NCBI GenBank assembly: GCA_902470765.1
Contig: CABRHW010000012.1
Location: forward strand, 1-64,000
Length of the DNA stretch: 64,000 nucleotides
Origin: an uncultured Collinsella sp.
GTDB lineage: Bacteria; Actinomycetota; Coriobacteriia; Coriobacteriales; Coriobacteriaceae
Reading direction: 5' to 3'
In this document: one piece after another, positions 56,477 through 64,000 of the stretch
Position numbering within the stretch: position 1 is the stretch's first letter
Layout: each line of letters begins with the position of its first letter
Made by a program: the position numbers and the translations under genes
The notes under the pieces: generated by a model
The model's input: the letters and a program-made list of their open reading frames with translations, nothing else
The model's database searches: none
Told to the model about the DNA's origin: nothing

Positions 56477-56502
56477 GCACTTGCGCGGTGGGATGGTAAT
56501 AT
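56475..56502 (+). promoter_or_regulatory. Promoter of the alaS operon
   Basis: The -35 box TTGCAC (56475-56480) and -10 box TAATAT (56497-56502) are 16 bp apart; the -35 begins in the T run of the preceding terminator. Confidence 0.7.
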
Positions 56503-56548
56503 CGTTACGTTTGAACTGTTTCGATGTGAAACCGAGGAGATTCCCTCT

Positions 56549-59206
56549 ATGAGTGCTGACTACCCGTCAATGACTACGGCCGAGATTCGCTCCAAGTTCC
56601 TCAACTTCTTTGAGGAGCGCGGTCTTAAGCTCTATCCTTCTTCGTCTCTTGTTCCCGACGATCCTTCGCTGCTGCTTGCCAACGCCGGCATGAACCAGTT
56701 TAAGGAGTACTACCAGGGCAAGAAGACCATGAAGGAGATCGGCGCGATTTCCTGCCAGAAGTGCGTCCGCACCAACGACATCGATTGCATCGGCGAGGAC
56801 GGCCGTCACCTGTCCTTCTTCGAGATGCTCGGCGACTTTTCTTTTGGCGGCGTCTCCAAGGAGCAGGCTTGCGCCTGGGCCTTTGAGCTCATCACCAAGG
56901 AGTTCAAGCTGCCGCTCGACCGCCTGTACTTCACCGTCTTTACCGAGGACGACGAGACCCACGACGTGTGGCGTTCTCTGGGCGTTGCTGAGGACCACAT
57001 CTCCCGCCTGGGCGAGGACGATAACTTCTGGGCCGCTGGCCCCACCGGTCCCTGCGGTCCGTGCTCAGAGATCTACTTTGACATGGGCGAGGAGGTCGGC
57101 TGCGGCAGCCCCGACTGCAAGCCTGGCTGCGACTGCGACCGCTTCCTGGAGTTCTGGAACCTCGTCTTTACCCAGTTCGACCGCCAGGAGGACGGCTCCA
57201 TGCCGGAGCTGCCGCACCGTAACCTCGATACGGGCATGGGCCTTGAGCGCATGGCCGCAATCATGCAGCACAAGACCGCCAACTACGACGGCGATCTGAT
57301 GCAGCATCTCATCAAGCTGGGCGAGGAGATCAGCGGTAAGACCTATGACGCCGATGATTACTCCGGTGCTAGCCGTTCTCTGCGCATCATCGCCGACCAC
57401 TCCCGTGCCGTCGACTTCATGATCTCTGACGGCATCCTTCCCGGTAACGAGGGTCGCGAGTACGTCCTTCGCCGCCTGCTCCGTCGTGCCGTGTTCCACG
57501 GTCGCCTGCTGGGCATCGAGGGCGCCTTCCTGACCAAGTTCATCGACGAAGTCAACGCTCAGATGGGCGAGGCTTATCCCGAGCTGCTCAAGAACGTCGC
57601 CCTCGTCAAGGGTATCGTCGCCTCCGAGGAGGAGCGCTTCTCCACGACGCTCGACAACGGCCGTGTTTACCTGGACGAGGCCCTGGCAGCGCTTGCCGAG
57701 GGCGCTGTGCTTCCGGGCGACGTTGCCTTTAAGCTGCACGACACCTTTGGTTTCCCCATTGACCTGACTGTCGAGATCGCCGGCGCTGCTGGCCACGACG
57801 TCGACATGGACGGCTTCACCGCATGCATGGAGGACCAGAAGGCCCGCGCTCGTGCCAACGCCAAGGGCGATGCCTGGGGCAGCTTCAACGACGTGTGGGT
57901 CGAGCTTTCCGACAAGGTCGCCGCGACCGAGTTCGACGGCTATGACAACGATGCGATCGAGGGTGCCAAGGTTGTCGCCATCGTTCGCAACGGCGAGTCG
58001 GTCGAGTCCGCTGCCGCCGGCGAGGACGTCGAGGTCGTGCTCGACCGCACCCCGTTCTACGCCGAGATGGGCGGCCAGCAGGGTGACGCCGGCGAGCTTT
58101 CCGCCGAGGGCGTTGTTCTGACCGTTGCCGATACCAAGAACCACAACGGCCTGTATGCCCATGTCGCGTACGTTGCCGAGGGCACGCTGACCGTCGGTGC
58201 TACCGTGACCGCCGCGCTCGACGCCGAGCGCCGTGGTTTCCTGCGTCGCAACCACACCGCCACCCACCTGCTCGACGCTGCGCTTAAGCAGGTCCTGGGC
58301 GAGCATGTCTCCCAGGCCGGCTCGCTGGTGACGCCCGAGCACCTGCGCTTTGACTTTACGCACTTCGAGGCCCTGTCCTCCGAGCAGCTCAAGGCTGTCG
58401 AGGACCTGGTCAACCAGCAGATCTTCGCTTCCAAGCCCGTCGTGACCCGTGTCATGGGCATCGACGAGGCTAAGGCTGCCGGCGCTGTCGCTCTGTTTGG
58501 CGAGAAGTACGGCGATGTCGTCCGCGTCGTCTCCGTGGGCGCCGAGGACCAGCCGTTCTCCCGCGAGCTCTGCGGTGGCACGCACGCTGCCAACACCGCC
58601 GAGATCGGCCTGTTCAAGATCATTTCCGAGTCCTCCACAGGCTCCAATGTCCGCCGTATCGAGGCTGTGACCTCTAAGGGTGCCCTCGACTACATGGCCG
58701 ACCGCCTGGCGCTCGTTGACGCCGCCGCCGCTGCGCTCAAGTGCCGCGTCGACGAGGTTCCCGCCCGCGTGGAGAACCTGCAGGCCGAGCTGCGCGAGAC
58801 GTCCAACAAGCTCAAAAAGGCTCTGACCGGTGGCTCCTCCGACGCCATTTCCAGTGCCATCGAGGGTGCCGTTGAGCTCGGCGGCTACAAGCTCGTCGTC
58901 GCTGAGCTCCAGGGCCTTGAGGCTGCCGACCTGCGCAACGTATGGGATACCGTGCACCAGAAGGTCGCCGGCCCTGTCGCTTGTGTCGTCGCCAGCGTGA
59001 CTGAGAAGGGCACTCCGGCCCTGCTCGCTGCCGGCTCCGATGACGCCGTGAAGGCCGGGTTCCACGCCGGTAACGTGATCAAGCAGATCGCGGGCCTGGT
59101 TGACGGTCGCGGTGGTGGCCGTCCCAACATGGCCCAGGCCGGTGGCAAGAACGCTGCCGGTATCGCCGATGCCCTCGCGGCCGCTAAGACCGCACTCGGC
59201 GCCTAA
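56549..59206 (+). CDS. alaS: Alanyl-tRNA synthetase
   Basis: Charges tRNA-Ala and edits mischarged Ser/Gly. The 885-residue class II synthetase begins TTAEIRSKFLNFFEERG. It has motif 2-type RTNDIDCIGEDGRHLSFFEMLGDFSFG (read in parts). The editing domain's zinc site is HTATH at 569-573 with CGGTHAANT. A C-terminal C-Ala domain ends in GRGGGRPNMAQAGG. GAGGAGATT precedes the ATG at 56549. It leads the alaS-ruvX-mltG operon. Confidence 0.96.
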   Translation: MSADYPSMTTAEIRSKFLNFFEERGLKLYPSSSLVPDDPSLLLANAGMNQFKEYYQGKKTMKEIGAISCQKCVRTNDIDCIGEDGRHLSFFEMLGDFSFGGVSKEQACAWAFELITKEFKLPLDRLYFTVFTEDDETHDVWRSLGVAEDHISRLGEDDNFWAAGPTGPCGPCSEIYFDMGEEVGCGSPDCKPGCDCDRFLEFWNLVFTQFDRQEDGSMPELPHRNLDTGMGLERMAAIMQHKTANYDGDLMQHLIKLGEEISGKTYDADDYSGASRSLRIIADHSRAVDFMISDGILPGNEGREYVLRRLLRRAVFHGRLLGIEGAFLTKFIDEVNAQMGEAYPELLKNVALVKGIVASEEERFSTTLDNGRVYLDEALAALAEGAVLPGDVAFKLHDTFGFPIDLTVEIAGAAGHDVDMDGFTACMEDQKARARANAKGDAWGSFNDVWVELSDKVAATEFDGYDNDAIEGAKVVAIVRNGESVESAAAGEDVEVVLDRTPFYAEMGGQQGDAGELSAEGVVLTVADTKNHNGLYAHVAYVAEGTLTVGATVTAALDAERRGFLRRNHTATHLLDAALKQVLGEHVSQAGSLVTPEHLRFDFTHFEALSSEQLKAVEDLVNQQIFASKPVVTRVMGIDEAKAAGAVALFGEKYGDVVRVVSVGAEDQPFSRELCGGTHAANTAEIGLFKIISESSTGSNVRRIEAVTSKGALDYMADRLALVDAAAAALKCRVDEVPARVENLQAELRETSNKLKKALTGGSSDAISSAIEGAVELGGYKLVVAELQGLEAADLRNVWDTVHQKVAGPVACVVASVTEKGTPALLAAGSDDAVKAGFHAGNVIKQIAGLVDGRGGGRPNMAQAGGKNAAGIADALAAAKTALGA

Positions 59207-59223
59207 GAATCTAAGAAGTCACT

Positions 59224-59652
59224 GTGGTCGCGCTTGCGCTGGACATAGGGGAGACCAGGATCGGCATCGCCGTCTCGAGCCGTGATGGCAAGATGGCGAT
59301 GCCCGTCAAGGTGCTCCCGGCTGCAGAGGTCACCGGTATGGCCAAGACGTTCCGCTACCTGGTCGAGGACTATGAGCCCGACATCCTGGTAAGCGGACGT
59401 CCCCTGACCATGGCCGGTGAGCCTGGTCCCCAGGCCGAGCGCGTTGCCGCCGTGGCGCAAAAGATTGCCGACGAGCTCGATCTTCCGCTTGAGTTTGAGG
59501 ACGAGCGTCTGTCTTCGCAAGAGGCCAAGCGTATCCTGCGCGAGCAGGGCCTCAACGAAAAGCAGATGAGGGGCAAGATCGACATGATTGCCGCCAGCCT
59601 GTTTTTGCAGACGTGGCTCGATCGTAAAAACGAGGAGGTTTCGCATGCCTAG
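59224..59652 (+). CDS. ruvX: Holliday junction resolvase-like YqgF/RuvX
   Basis: RNase H-fold nuclease implicated in 16S rRNA maturation. The 142-residue protein has ALDIGETRIGIAVS (catalytic Asp7), a VSGRPLTMAGEPGPQA loop, and FEDERLSSQEA. It starts at GTG, 17 nt after alaS. The alaS-yqgF pairing is common in Gram-positives. Confidence 0.92.
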   Translation: MVALALDIGETRIGIAVSSRDGKMAMPVKVLPAAEVTGMAKTFRYLVEDYEPDILVSGRPLTMAGEPGPQAERVAAVAQKIADELDLPLEFEDERLSSQEAKRILREQGLNEKQMRGKIDMIAASLFLQTWLDRKNEEVSHA

Positions 59653-61078
59653 CGCTTCCGATCCGCGCCAGCAGAATCGTACACGGCAGTCGGCGTCGCG
59701 CCCTGCCCAGCCTTGCCAGCGTCCGGCACAGCCGACGCAGCGTGCAGCTCAGCCTGCCGCGCGCCCGGCGCAGTCCTTCTCTCATTCGGCCCAACCTGTT
59801 CAACGGACGGGTCAGCAGCCATCTGCTCGTTCGGTTCAGCATTCGGCTTCTCACGCGGCTCAGCAGCCCACTGCTCGTACGGCCCAGCCTGCAGGCGGTA
59901 CCCGCTTTAAGCAGCAGGCACCTACTCAGCGAACTCAGGCCCCCCAATCGCATTCGCATCACGCTCGCGGTTCGCATGGCGTTGCTCCGGCAACCCGCTC
60001 GAGCTACAACACGCATGCTCGTCGCGGTGCTCAAAAGAAGAGTTCTCCGGTTCCCATGATCATCGGCGTTGTGGTGGCGGTGCTCGCGCTTGCTGCGATC
60101 GCCTTCTTTGTCGTGCCGGCCGTCAAGGGCTTCTTTGCCGGTGAGGATACGAAGGTCACGGCTGGTCAGCAGGTTACGGTGACCATTCCCGATGGTGCTT
60201 CGGGCGATACGATCGCCTCGATTCTCTCCGAGAACCATATCGTAGAAAATCCCAAGGATTACTATGCGGCGGTGAAAAAGCTCAACGCCGATATGTCGCT
60301 CAAGCCTGGTGATTATTCGTTCACCACACTCATGGATGCGACCAAGGTTGTTCAGCAGCTCATGGAAGGCCCCAACGCGGGCTCCAATGCGCTGACTATC
60401 CCTGAGGGCCTAACGGTCGATCAAGTCGCCGACCGTGTGGCCCAGGCCTACGACAGTATCTCTAAGGAAGACTTCCTCAACCAGGCCAAGGCCTCCAACT
60501 ACGTTGACGACTATAGCTTCCTTAAGGGCGCCGCCAACGATTCGCTCGAGGGTTTCTTGTTCCCCAAGACCTATTCGCTGGGCGATTCGCCGACGGCCGA
60601 TGACGTGATTCGCGCCATGCTCGATCAGTTTAAGACCGAGTACAAGTCGCTTGACTTTGCGAGCTGCGAAGCCAAGATCAAGGAACGCTACGGTGTGGAG
60701 ATGTCCGACTACGACATCGTCAACTTGGCCTCTATCGTTGAGCGCGAGGGCCTCAACGCCGATCAACGTGCGCACGTGGCCTCGGTCTTCTACAACCGCC
60801 TTGCCGGCAAGCTCGACGGTCTGCGCTATCTCAACAGCGATGCGACCATGATGTATGTCACCGGTGGCGAGGTTACCGCCGACGACCTGCAGAGCGATAG
60901 TCCGTATAACACCTATAAGCACGAGGGCCTACCGCCCACGCCCATCTGCTCTCCGTCGCTCGAGGCACTCAAGGCCACGCTTGAGCCGACCGACTCCGAT
61001 GACCTGTATTTCTACATTACGCAGGACGAGGAGTACTTCTCGCAAACCTACGAAGAGCATCAACAGTCTTGGAATTAG
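59645..61078 (+). CDS. mltG: Endolytic murein transglycosylase MltG
   Basis: Cuts nascent glycan strands at the membrane. The 477-residue protein starts with about 130 residues of Gln/Pro/Ala/Arg-rich, probably disordered sequence (many R-P-A-Q and Q-P-T repeats). One membrane helix follows (about 140-162, IIGVVVAVLALAAIAFFVV). The outer YceG domain carries IPEGLTVDQVADRV, the catalytic-Glu motif LASIVEREGL, and SPYNTYKHEGLPPTPI. GAGGAGG precedes the ATG, which overlaps the ruvX end by 8 nt. Confidence 0.92.
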   Translation: MPSASDPRQQNRTRQSASRPAQPCQRPAQPTQRAAQPAARPAQSFSHSAQPVQRTGQQPSARSVQHSASHAAQQPTARTAQPAGGTRFKQQAPTQRTQAPQSHSHHARGSHGVAPATRSSYNTHARRGAQKKSSPVPMIIGVVVAVLALAAIAFFVVPAVKGFFAGEDTKVTAGQQVTVTIPDGASGDTIASILSENHIVENPKDYYAAVKKLNADMSLKPGDYSFTTLMDATKVVQQLMEGPNAGSNALTIPEGLTVDQVADRVAQAYDSISKEDFLNQAKASNYVDDYSFLKGAANDSLEGFLFPKTYSLGDSPTADDVIRAMLDQFKTEYKSLDFASCEAKIKERYGVEMSDYDIVNLASIVEREGLNADQRAHVASVFYNRLAGKLDGLRYLNSDATMMYVTGGEVTADDLQSDSPYNTYKHEGLPPTPICSPSLEALKATLEPTDSDDLYFYITQDEEYFSQTYEEHQQSWN

Positions 61079-61079
61079 C

Positions 61080-61577
61080 ATGAGGATTTTTAGCCCCAAA
61101 CGATACGTTGCCTCGGTCGATCGCATCGACCTCGATACCCTGTGGGCCGACGGCAAACGCGCCATTCTGCTCGATCGCGATAACACCCTGGTGCCGCGCG
61201 ACACCGAGCAGGTCCCCGCCGCGATTTCCGCTTGGCTCGACGCCGCCCGCGCCAAAGGCTTTAAGCTGTGCATGGTGTCCAATAACTGGCATCGCGACCA
61301 GGTCATGGCATCGGCACGCGAGCTGGGACTCGAGGCCATCAGCCACGCCATGAAGCCGGCACCGTTTGCCCTCAAGGCGGGTCTTAAGCGCCTCGGCGCC
61401 ACGGCTGACGAGGCGATGCTGATCGGTGATCAGCTCTACACGGACGTGTGGAGTGGCAACTTCGCCGGCGTCGATACCATCTTGGTTAAGCCGCAGGCGA
61501 CGCAAGACCTGTGGTATACGCAGATCTTCCGTATCTTTGAGCGCCGGGCCCTGCGCGACCTTCCCTGCGAGGAATAG
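61080..61577 (+). CDS. YqeG-type HAD-IIIA phosphatase
   Basis: The 165-residue HAD protein has motif I AILLDRDNTLVPRD (nucleophile about Asp31), motif II VSNNW, a conserved KPAPFALK, and motif III IGDQLYTDVWSGN. These match the YqeG family, where the substrate is generally unknown; in plants and yeast the relative dephosphorylates phosphatidylglycerophosphate. The start is one base after the mltG stop region. Confidence 0.87.
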   Translation: MRIFSPKRYVASVDRIDLDTLWADGKRAILLDRDNTLVPRDTEQVPAAISAWLDAARAKGFKLCMVSNNWHRDQVMASARELGLEAISHAMKPAPFALKAGLKRLGATADEAMLIGDQLYTDVWSGNFAGVDTILVKPQATQDLWYTQIFRIFERRALRDLPCEE

Positions 61578-61585
61578 GTCTCGTC

Positions 61586-62119
61586 ATGTCCCAGCACACC
61601 AAACACGGCTGCGACCATATCTTCTTTATCGGCTTTTTGGGCGCGGGCAAATCGACGCTCGCGCGCAACGTCGGCACTATGTTCAAGCGGCGTTTTATCG
61701 ATACCGACCGCCTGGTCGTGCGCCGTTGCGGCAAGTCGGTAACCGAGATTTTTGAGACCGAGGGCGAGGATCGTTTTCGCGAGCTCGAGACCTCGGCGCT
61801 CCGTTCGCTCCAAAGTGAGCGCAGCCTGTTGGTTTCGTGCGGGGGCGGTATCGTCGAGACACCGGTGAATATTGAGCTGATGCACGAAATGGGTACGTGC
61901 GTGTACCTCGAGGGCGACTTCGAGGATTCGATTCGCCAGATTCGTCGGTCCGACACGCGCCCCGATTTCCGCTCGCCTGAGCATGCCGCGCGCCTGTTTG
62001 AGCATCGCCGTCCGCTGTATCGCCAGGCTGCCGACCTTACCCTTGATATTCGCAACAAGTCCTTCGAGGACGTTTCCTACCTTTGTGCCGAGATGCTTTT
62101 GGAGCGTGGGCTGCTATGA
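61586..62119 (+). CDS. aroK: Shikimate kinase
   Basis: Phosphorylates shikimate in aromatic amino acid synthesis. The 177-residue P-loop enzyme shows GFLGAGKST (about 15-23), the DTD shikimate contact, GEDRFRELE, CGGGIV and the lid RPDFRSPEHAARLFEHRRPLY (read in parts). All expected catalytic residues are present. It overlaps the AroB-like gene by 4 nt. Confidence 0.93.
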   Translation: MSQHTKHGCDHIFFIGFLGAGKSTLARNVGTMFKRRFIDTDRLVVRRCGKSVTEIFETEGEDRFRELETSALRSLQSERSLLVSCGGGIVETPVNIELMHEMGTCVYLEGDFEDSIRQIRRSDTRPDFRSPEHAARLFEHRRPLYRQAADLTLDIRNKSFEDVSYLCAEMLLERGLL

Positions 62120-63225
62120 TTCGCCGTCAACTGATCAATTTCCAAAACCGCAGCGTCGATGTCCGTGTCGGATTGGGTGCGTTCGATGAGCTGTCGCGTA
62201 TGTTTGCCTCGGCCGTGGGCAAGCCTAAGCGCGCGATGGTCGTTTGGAACACCGCCACATCCGAGCGTTTTGGTGAAGTCGTCGAGCATGCGCTGGTCGA
62301 CGCCGGTTTTGCCGTGTCGCCGCTAGTCCTCGAGGTTTCGCCTGCTGGTGCCACGCTGGCCGATGCTGATGCTATCTTTGGCGCCCTGTCTGCCAACGGC
62401 GTTACCTGCGACGATCTGGTTGTCGCCGTTGGCGATGCCGCAACCTGCTCGGTTGTTAGCTGGTGCGCCAACCAGTGGTGTGGCCGAGCCGAGTGCGCGC
62501 TGCTGCCGACGACCTTCGACGCCATGCTCACGGTCGCGACGACCATGAAGCCGCTTGTCGCCTCGTCGGCCAATGCGCTTCCCGCTATCGCGTTCCGTCC
62601 CGAACCGGGTTTGGTCGTGTGTGACCTCGATCTTGTTCGCGAGGCGGACCCCGAGGACCTCAAGCTCGGCTATGCGGTACTTGTTGGCACCATGCTTTCG
62701 AGCAGCAAGTCCCGCTGGAATCAGTTTATTGAGACCGTCCCCGAGATTCTCGCGGGCGAGGAGGTCGCGCTCGTCAATGCCGTTCAATGGTCTCAGACTG
62801 CTCGCAAGGACGTACTGATGGCCACGAACCCGAGCGCCCGCCATGCGCTCGATTTTGGCAAGACGGGGGAGCGTACCTTGCGCGCTTGCTTGGGCGATGC
62901 CGCTTCGCAGGTCCCTGCCTACCAGCTGTTGTCCGAGGGCATGCGCTTTGAGGCGCGCCTTGCCCACGACGCCTGCGACTTCGATATCGATTACGTCTTT
63001 GAGGTCGATGACTGTCTGGAGGACTTTGGTATCGAGGAACTTGCCTTCGATCTGGAGCCTGCCGCATATATCGAGGAGTTCCGCAGACAGCAGTTCGCGC
63101 GCTCAAACCGCAGCATGCTGCCGCTGCCCGCGGCACTCGGCGCAATTCGCCTAACGAACGTTGAGGACGAGGTTCTTGAGCGCCATGCTCACGCCTACTT
63201 GGCTTCTCGTAAAGAACTTCTCTAA
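62116..63225 (+). CDS. 3-dehydroquinate synthase-like protein lacking metal ligands
   Basis: The 369-residue protein aligns by eye along its length with AroB: VAVGDAAT (usual VGGGVVGD), LLPTTFDAMLTV (usual QVPTTLLAQVDSS), VVCDLDLV, GYAVLVG (usual GLAEVIK) and LDFGKTGERTL (usual NFGHTFGHAIE). The three metal ligands of AroB (Glu, His, His) correspond to Val188, Lys249 and a non-His residue in ASQVPAY. Catalysis as in AroB is therefore doubtful. It is translationally coupled to an intact aroK, which suggests either a pseudoenzyme partner or a new activity. Confidence 0.78.
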   Translation: MIRRQLINFQNRSVDVRVGLGAFDELSRMFASAVGKPKRAMVVWNTATSERFGEVVEHALVDAGFAVSPLVLEVSPAGATLADADAIFGALSANGVTCDDLVVAVGDAATCSVVSWCANQWCGRAECALLPTTFDAMLTVATTMKPLVASSANALPAIAFRPEPGLVVCDLDLVREADPEDLKLGYAVLVGTMLSSSKSRWNQFIETVPEILAGEEVALVNAVQWSQTARKDVLMATNPSARHALDFGKTGERTLRACLGDAASQVPAYQLLSEGMRFEARLAHDACDFDIDYVFEVDDCLEDFGIEELAFDLEPAAYIEEFRRQQFARSNRSMLPLPAALGAIRLTNVEDEVLERHAHAYLASRKELL

Positions 63226-63263
63226 GATTTATTGACTTCCATCGTCTTTCGTATCATGTTGAG

Positions 63264-63325
63264 GGGCGGGTTTTCAATCGGTTGCGGATCGCATGCGATT
63301 CCGTCGTTCGGTTGAGACCCGTCCC
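63264..63325 (+). promoter_or_regulatory. Structured leader before the Xaa-Pro aminopeptidase gene
   Basis: GGGCGGGTTTTCAATCGG pairs with CGGTTGAGACCCGTCC (arms about 63264-63281 and 63309-63325). An inner palindrome TCGCATGCGA lies at 63289-63298. TTGACT at 63232 and TATCAT at 63252 upstream resemble promoter boxes, but the 14-bp spacing is too short for confidence. No T run follows the hairpin. Confidence 0.45.
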
Positions 63326-63357
63326 GTCTATCTTGAGACAACAAGAAAGGAATCTGC

Positions 63358-64000
63358 ATGTCTGAGTTTGCTGCCGGTCCTGCCGGTCGTATCGAGCGTG
63401 TCCGTGCCCTGATGGCCGAGCGTGGCTACGATGCCATCGTGGTGCGCGACGAGGCCAACCTTCGTTGGCTTACGGGCGTGAAGGGCGTCTTCGACTACAC
63501 CTTCGAGTTCCCGCACGCTGCGTTTATTACGGTCGACCAGTGCCTGTTCCACACCGACTCGCGCTACCTCAACAGCTTTGAGGAGAACACGCCCGCCGGC
63601 AGCCCCTGGGTCTACGACATGGACGAGGGTACCATCCCCGGCTGGGTCGCCGGCAAGATTGCGGCTAACAAGTGCCGTGTCTGTGCTGTCGAGGACGATA
63701 TGCAGATTAACTTCTACCAGGGTATTCAGCGCGGCCTGGAGGACCGTTCCGTCGCCTGCATGCTGCCGCTGATGCACGACGACATCCGCAAGATGCGCGC
63801 CATCAAGGATGCCGAGGAGATCGAGCTCATGCGCCATGCACAGTCGATCACTGACGCCGCCTTCCAGCACATGCTCGGCTTTATTAAGCCCGGTATGACC
63901 GAGAAGCAGGTTCGCAACGAGCTCGAGAACTTTATGTTCGCCAACGGCGCCGACAGCCTGGCCTTCGGCTCCATCGTGGCGAGCGGCCCCAACACCGCCA
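63358..64000 (+). CDS. Xaa-Pro aminopeptidase, M24B family (3' truncated by window)
   Basis: The first 214 residues are visible, running off the end. The N-terminal creatinase-like domain has RVRALMAERGYDAIVVRDEANLRWLTG (read as RIERVRALM...LRWLTG). The IKDAEEIELMRHAQSITDAAF helix then opens the pita-bread metallopeptidase domain. The metal ligands lie beyond the window. AGAAAGGAATC precedes the ATG. It would release N-terminal residues next to proline. Confidence 0.9.
   Translation, partial: MSEFAAGPAGRIERVRALMAERGYDAIVVRDEANLRWLTGVKGVFDYTFEFPHAAFITVDQCLFHTDSRYLNSFEENTPAGSPWVYDMDEGTIPGWVAGKIAANKCRVCAVEDDMQINFYQGIQRGLEDRSVACMLPLMHDDIRKMRAIKDAEEIELMRHAQSITDAAFQHMLGFIKPGMTEKQVRNELENFMFANGADSLAFGSIVASGPNTA

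Noticed and set aside
56377..56548. T-box or other riboswitch upstream of alaS
   Set aside because: There is no specifier loop and no TGGN bulge; the terminator lies before the likely alaS promoter, not after it.

Overview
The window looks like a chromosomal stretch of a Coriobacteriia-type actinobacterium. My best guess is Collinsella or a close relative. I infer this from the high-GC, GTG-start-rich coding style and from housekeeping clusters in an order otherwise familiar from Firmicutes. I cannot confirm the species. Nearly all genes are conserved chromosomal ones. I see no phage, insertion sequence or CRISPR array.

Layout. 1-3.4 kb: the end of a Cys/Met-metabolism PLP-fold protein, a ModE-type HTH regulator and guaB. 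3.2-6.7 kb: leuS behind a long hairpin leader, and a lipoprotein. 6.9-17.1 kb: one co-directional translation/replication run, rimP-nusA-infB-rbfA-nrnA-truB-ribF-dnaG, opened by a good promoter followed at once by an intrinsic terminator. 17.2-19 kb: rpoD and two identical tRNA-Asn genes. 19.1-34 kb: the asp23-fakA-recG-rsmD-coaD-(coiled coil)-DUF177-rpmF-plsX-acpP-rnc-smc-ftsY-ffh run, covering fatty-acid activation, phospholipid precursors, chromosome condensation and SRP targeting. 34-39.5 kb: a DUF134/NifX-type fusion regulator, thyA-folA, a SpoU methyltransferase, a MATE exporter and cobO. 39.6-43.2 kb: ftsH, a DUF523 protein and an iron-type alcohol/glycerol dehydrogenase. 43.3-48.3 kb: T-box-controlled ileS, lspA and an RluD-type synthase. 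48.4-52.9 kb: a processive GT2 glycosyltransferase, a minimal prepilin peptidase, an HD dNTPase and rarA. 52.9-56.4 kb: DUF948, a degenerate RsbW-like protein, a SigB/F-type sigma factor, an AI-2E family permease and a small membrane protein. 56.5-64 kb: alaS-ruvX-mltG-yqeG-aroK-aroB-like, then a truncated Xaa-Pro aminopeptidase.

The most notable points are these. The aroB homologue has lost all three residues expected to bind the catalytic metal. guaB matches the Tritrichomonas foetus-type IMP dehydrogenase residue for residue at its catalytic positions. A DUF134/NifX fusion regulator has matching palindromes flanking its own promoter. The rimP-nusA-infB leader carries a promoter-proximal terminator. 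The ileS T-box uses a non-canonical TGGTTAA bulge. leuS has a 29-bp stem in its leader. Two families of dispersed palindromes each occur twice in the window. All homology calls come from motif recognition by eye; no database search was run.
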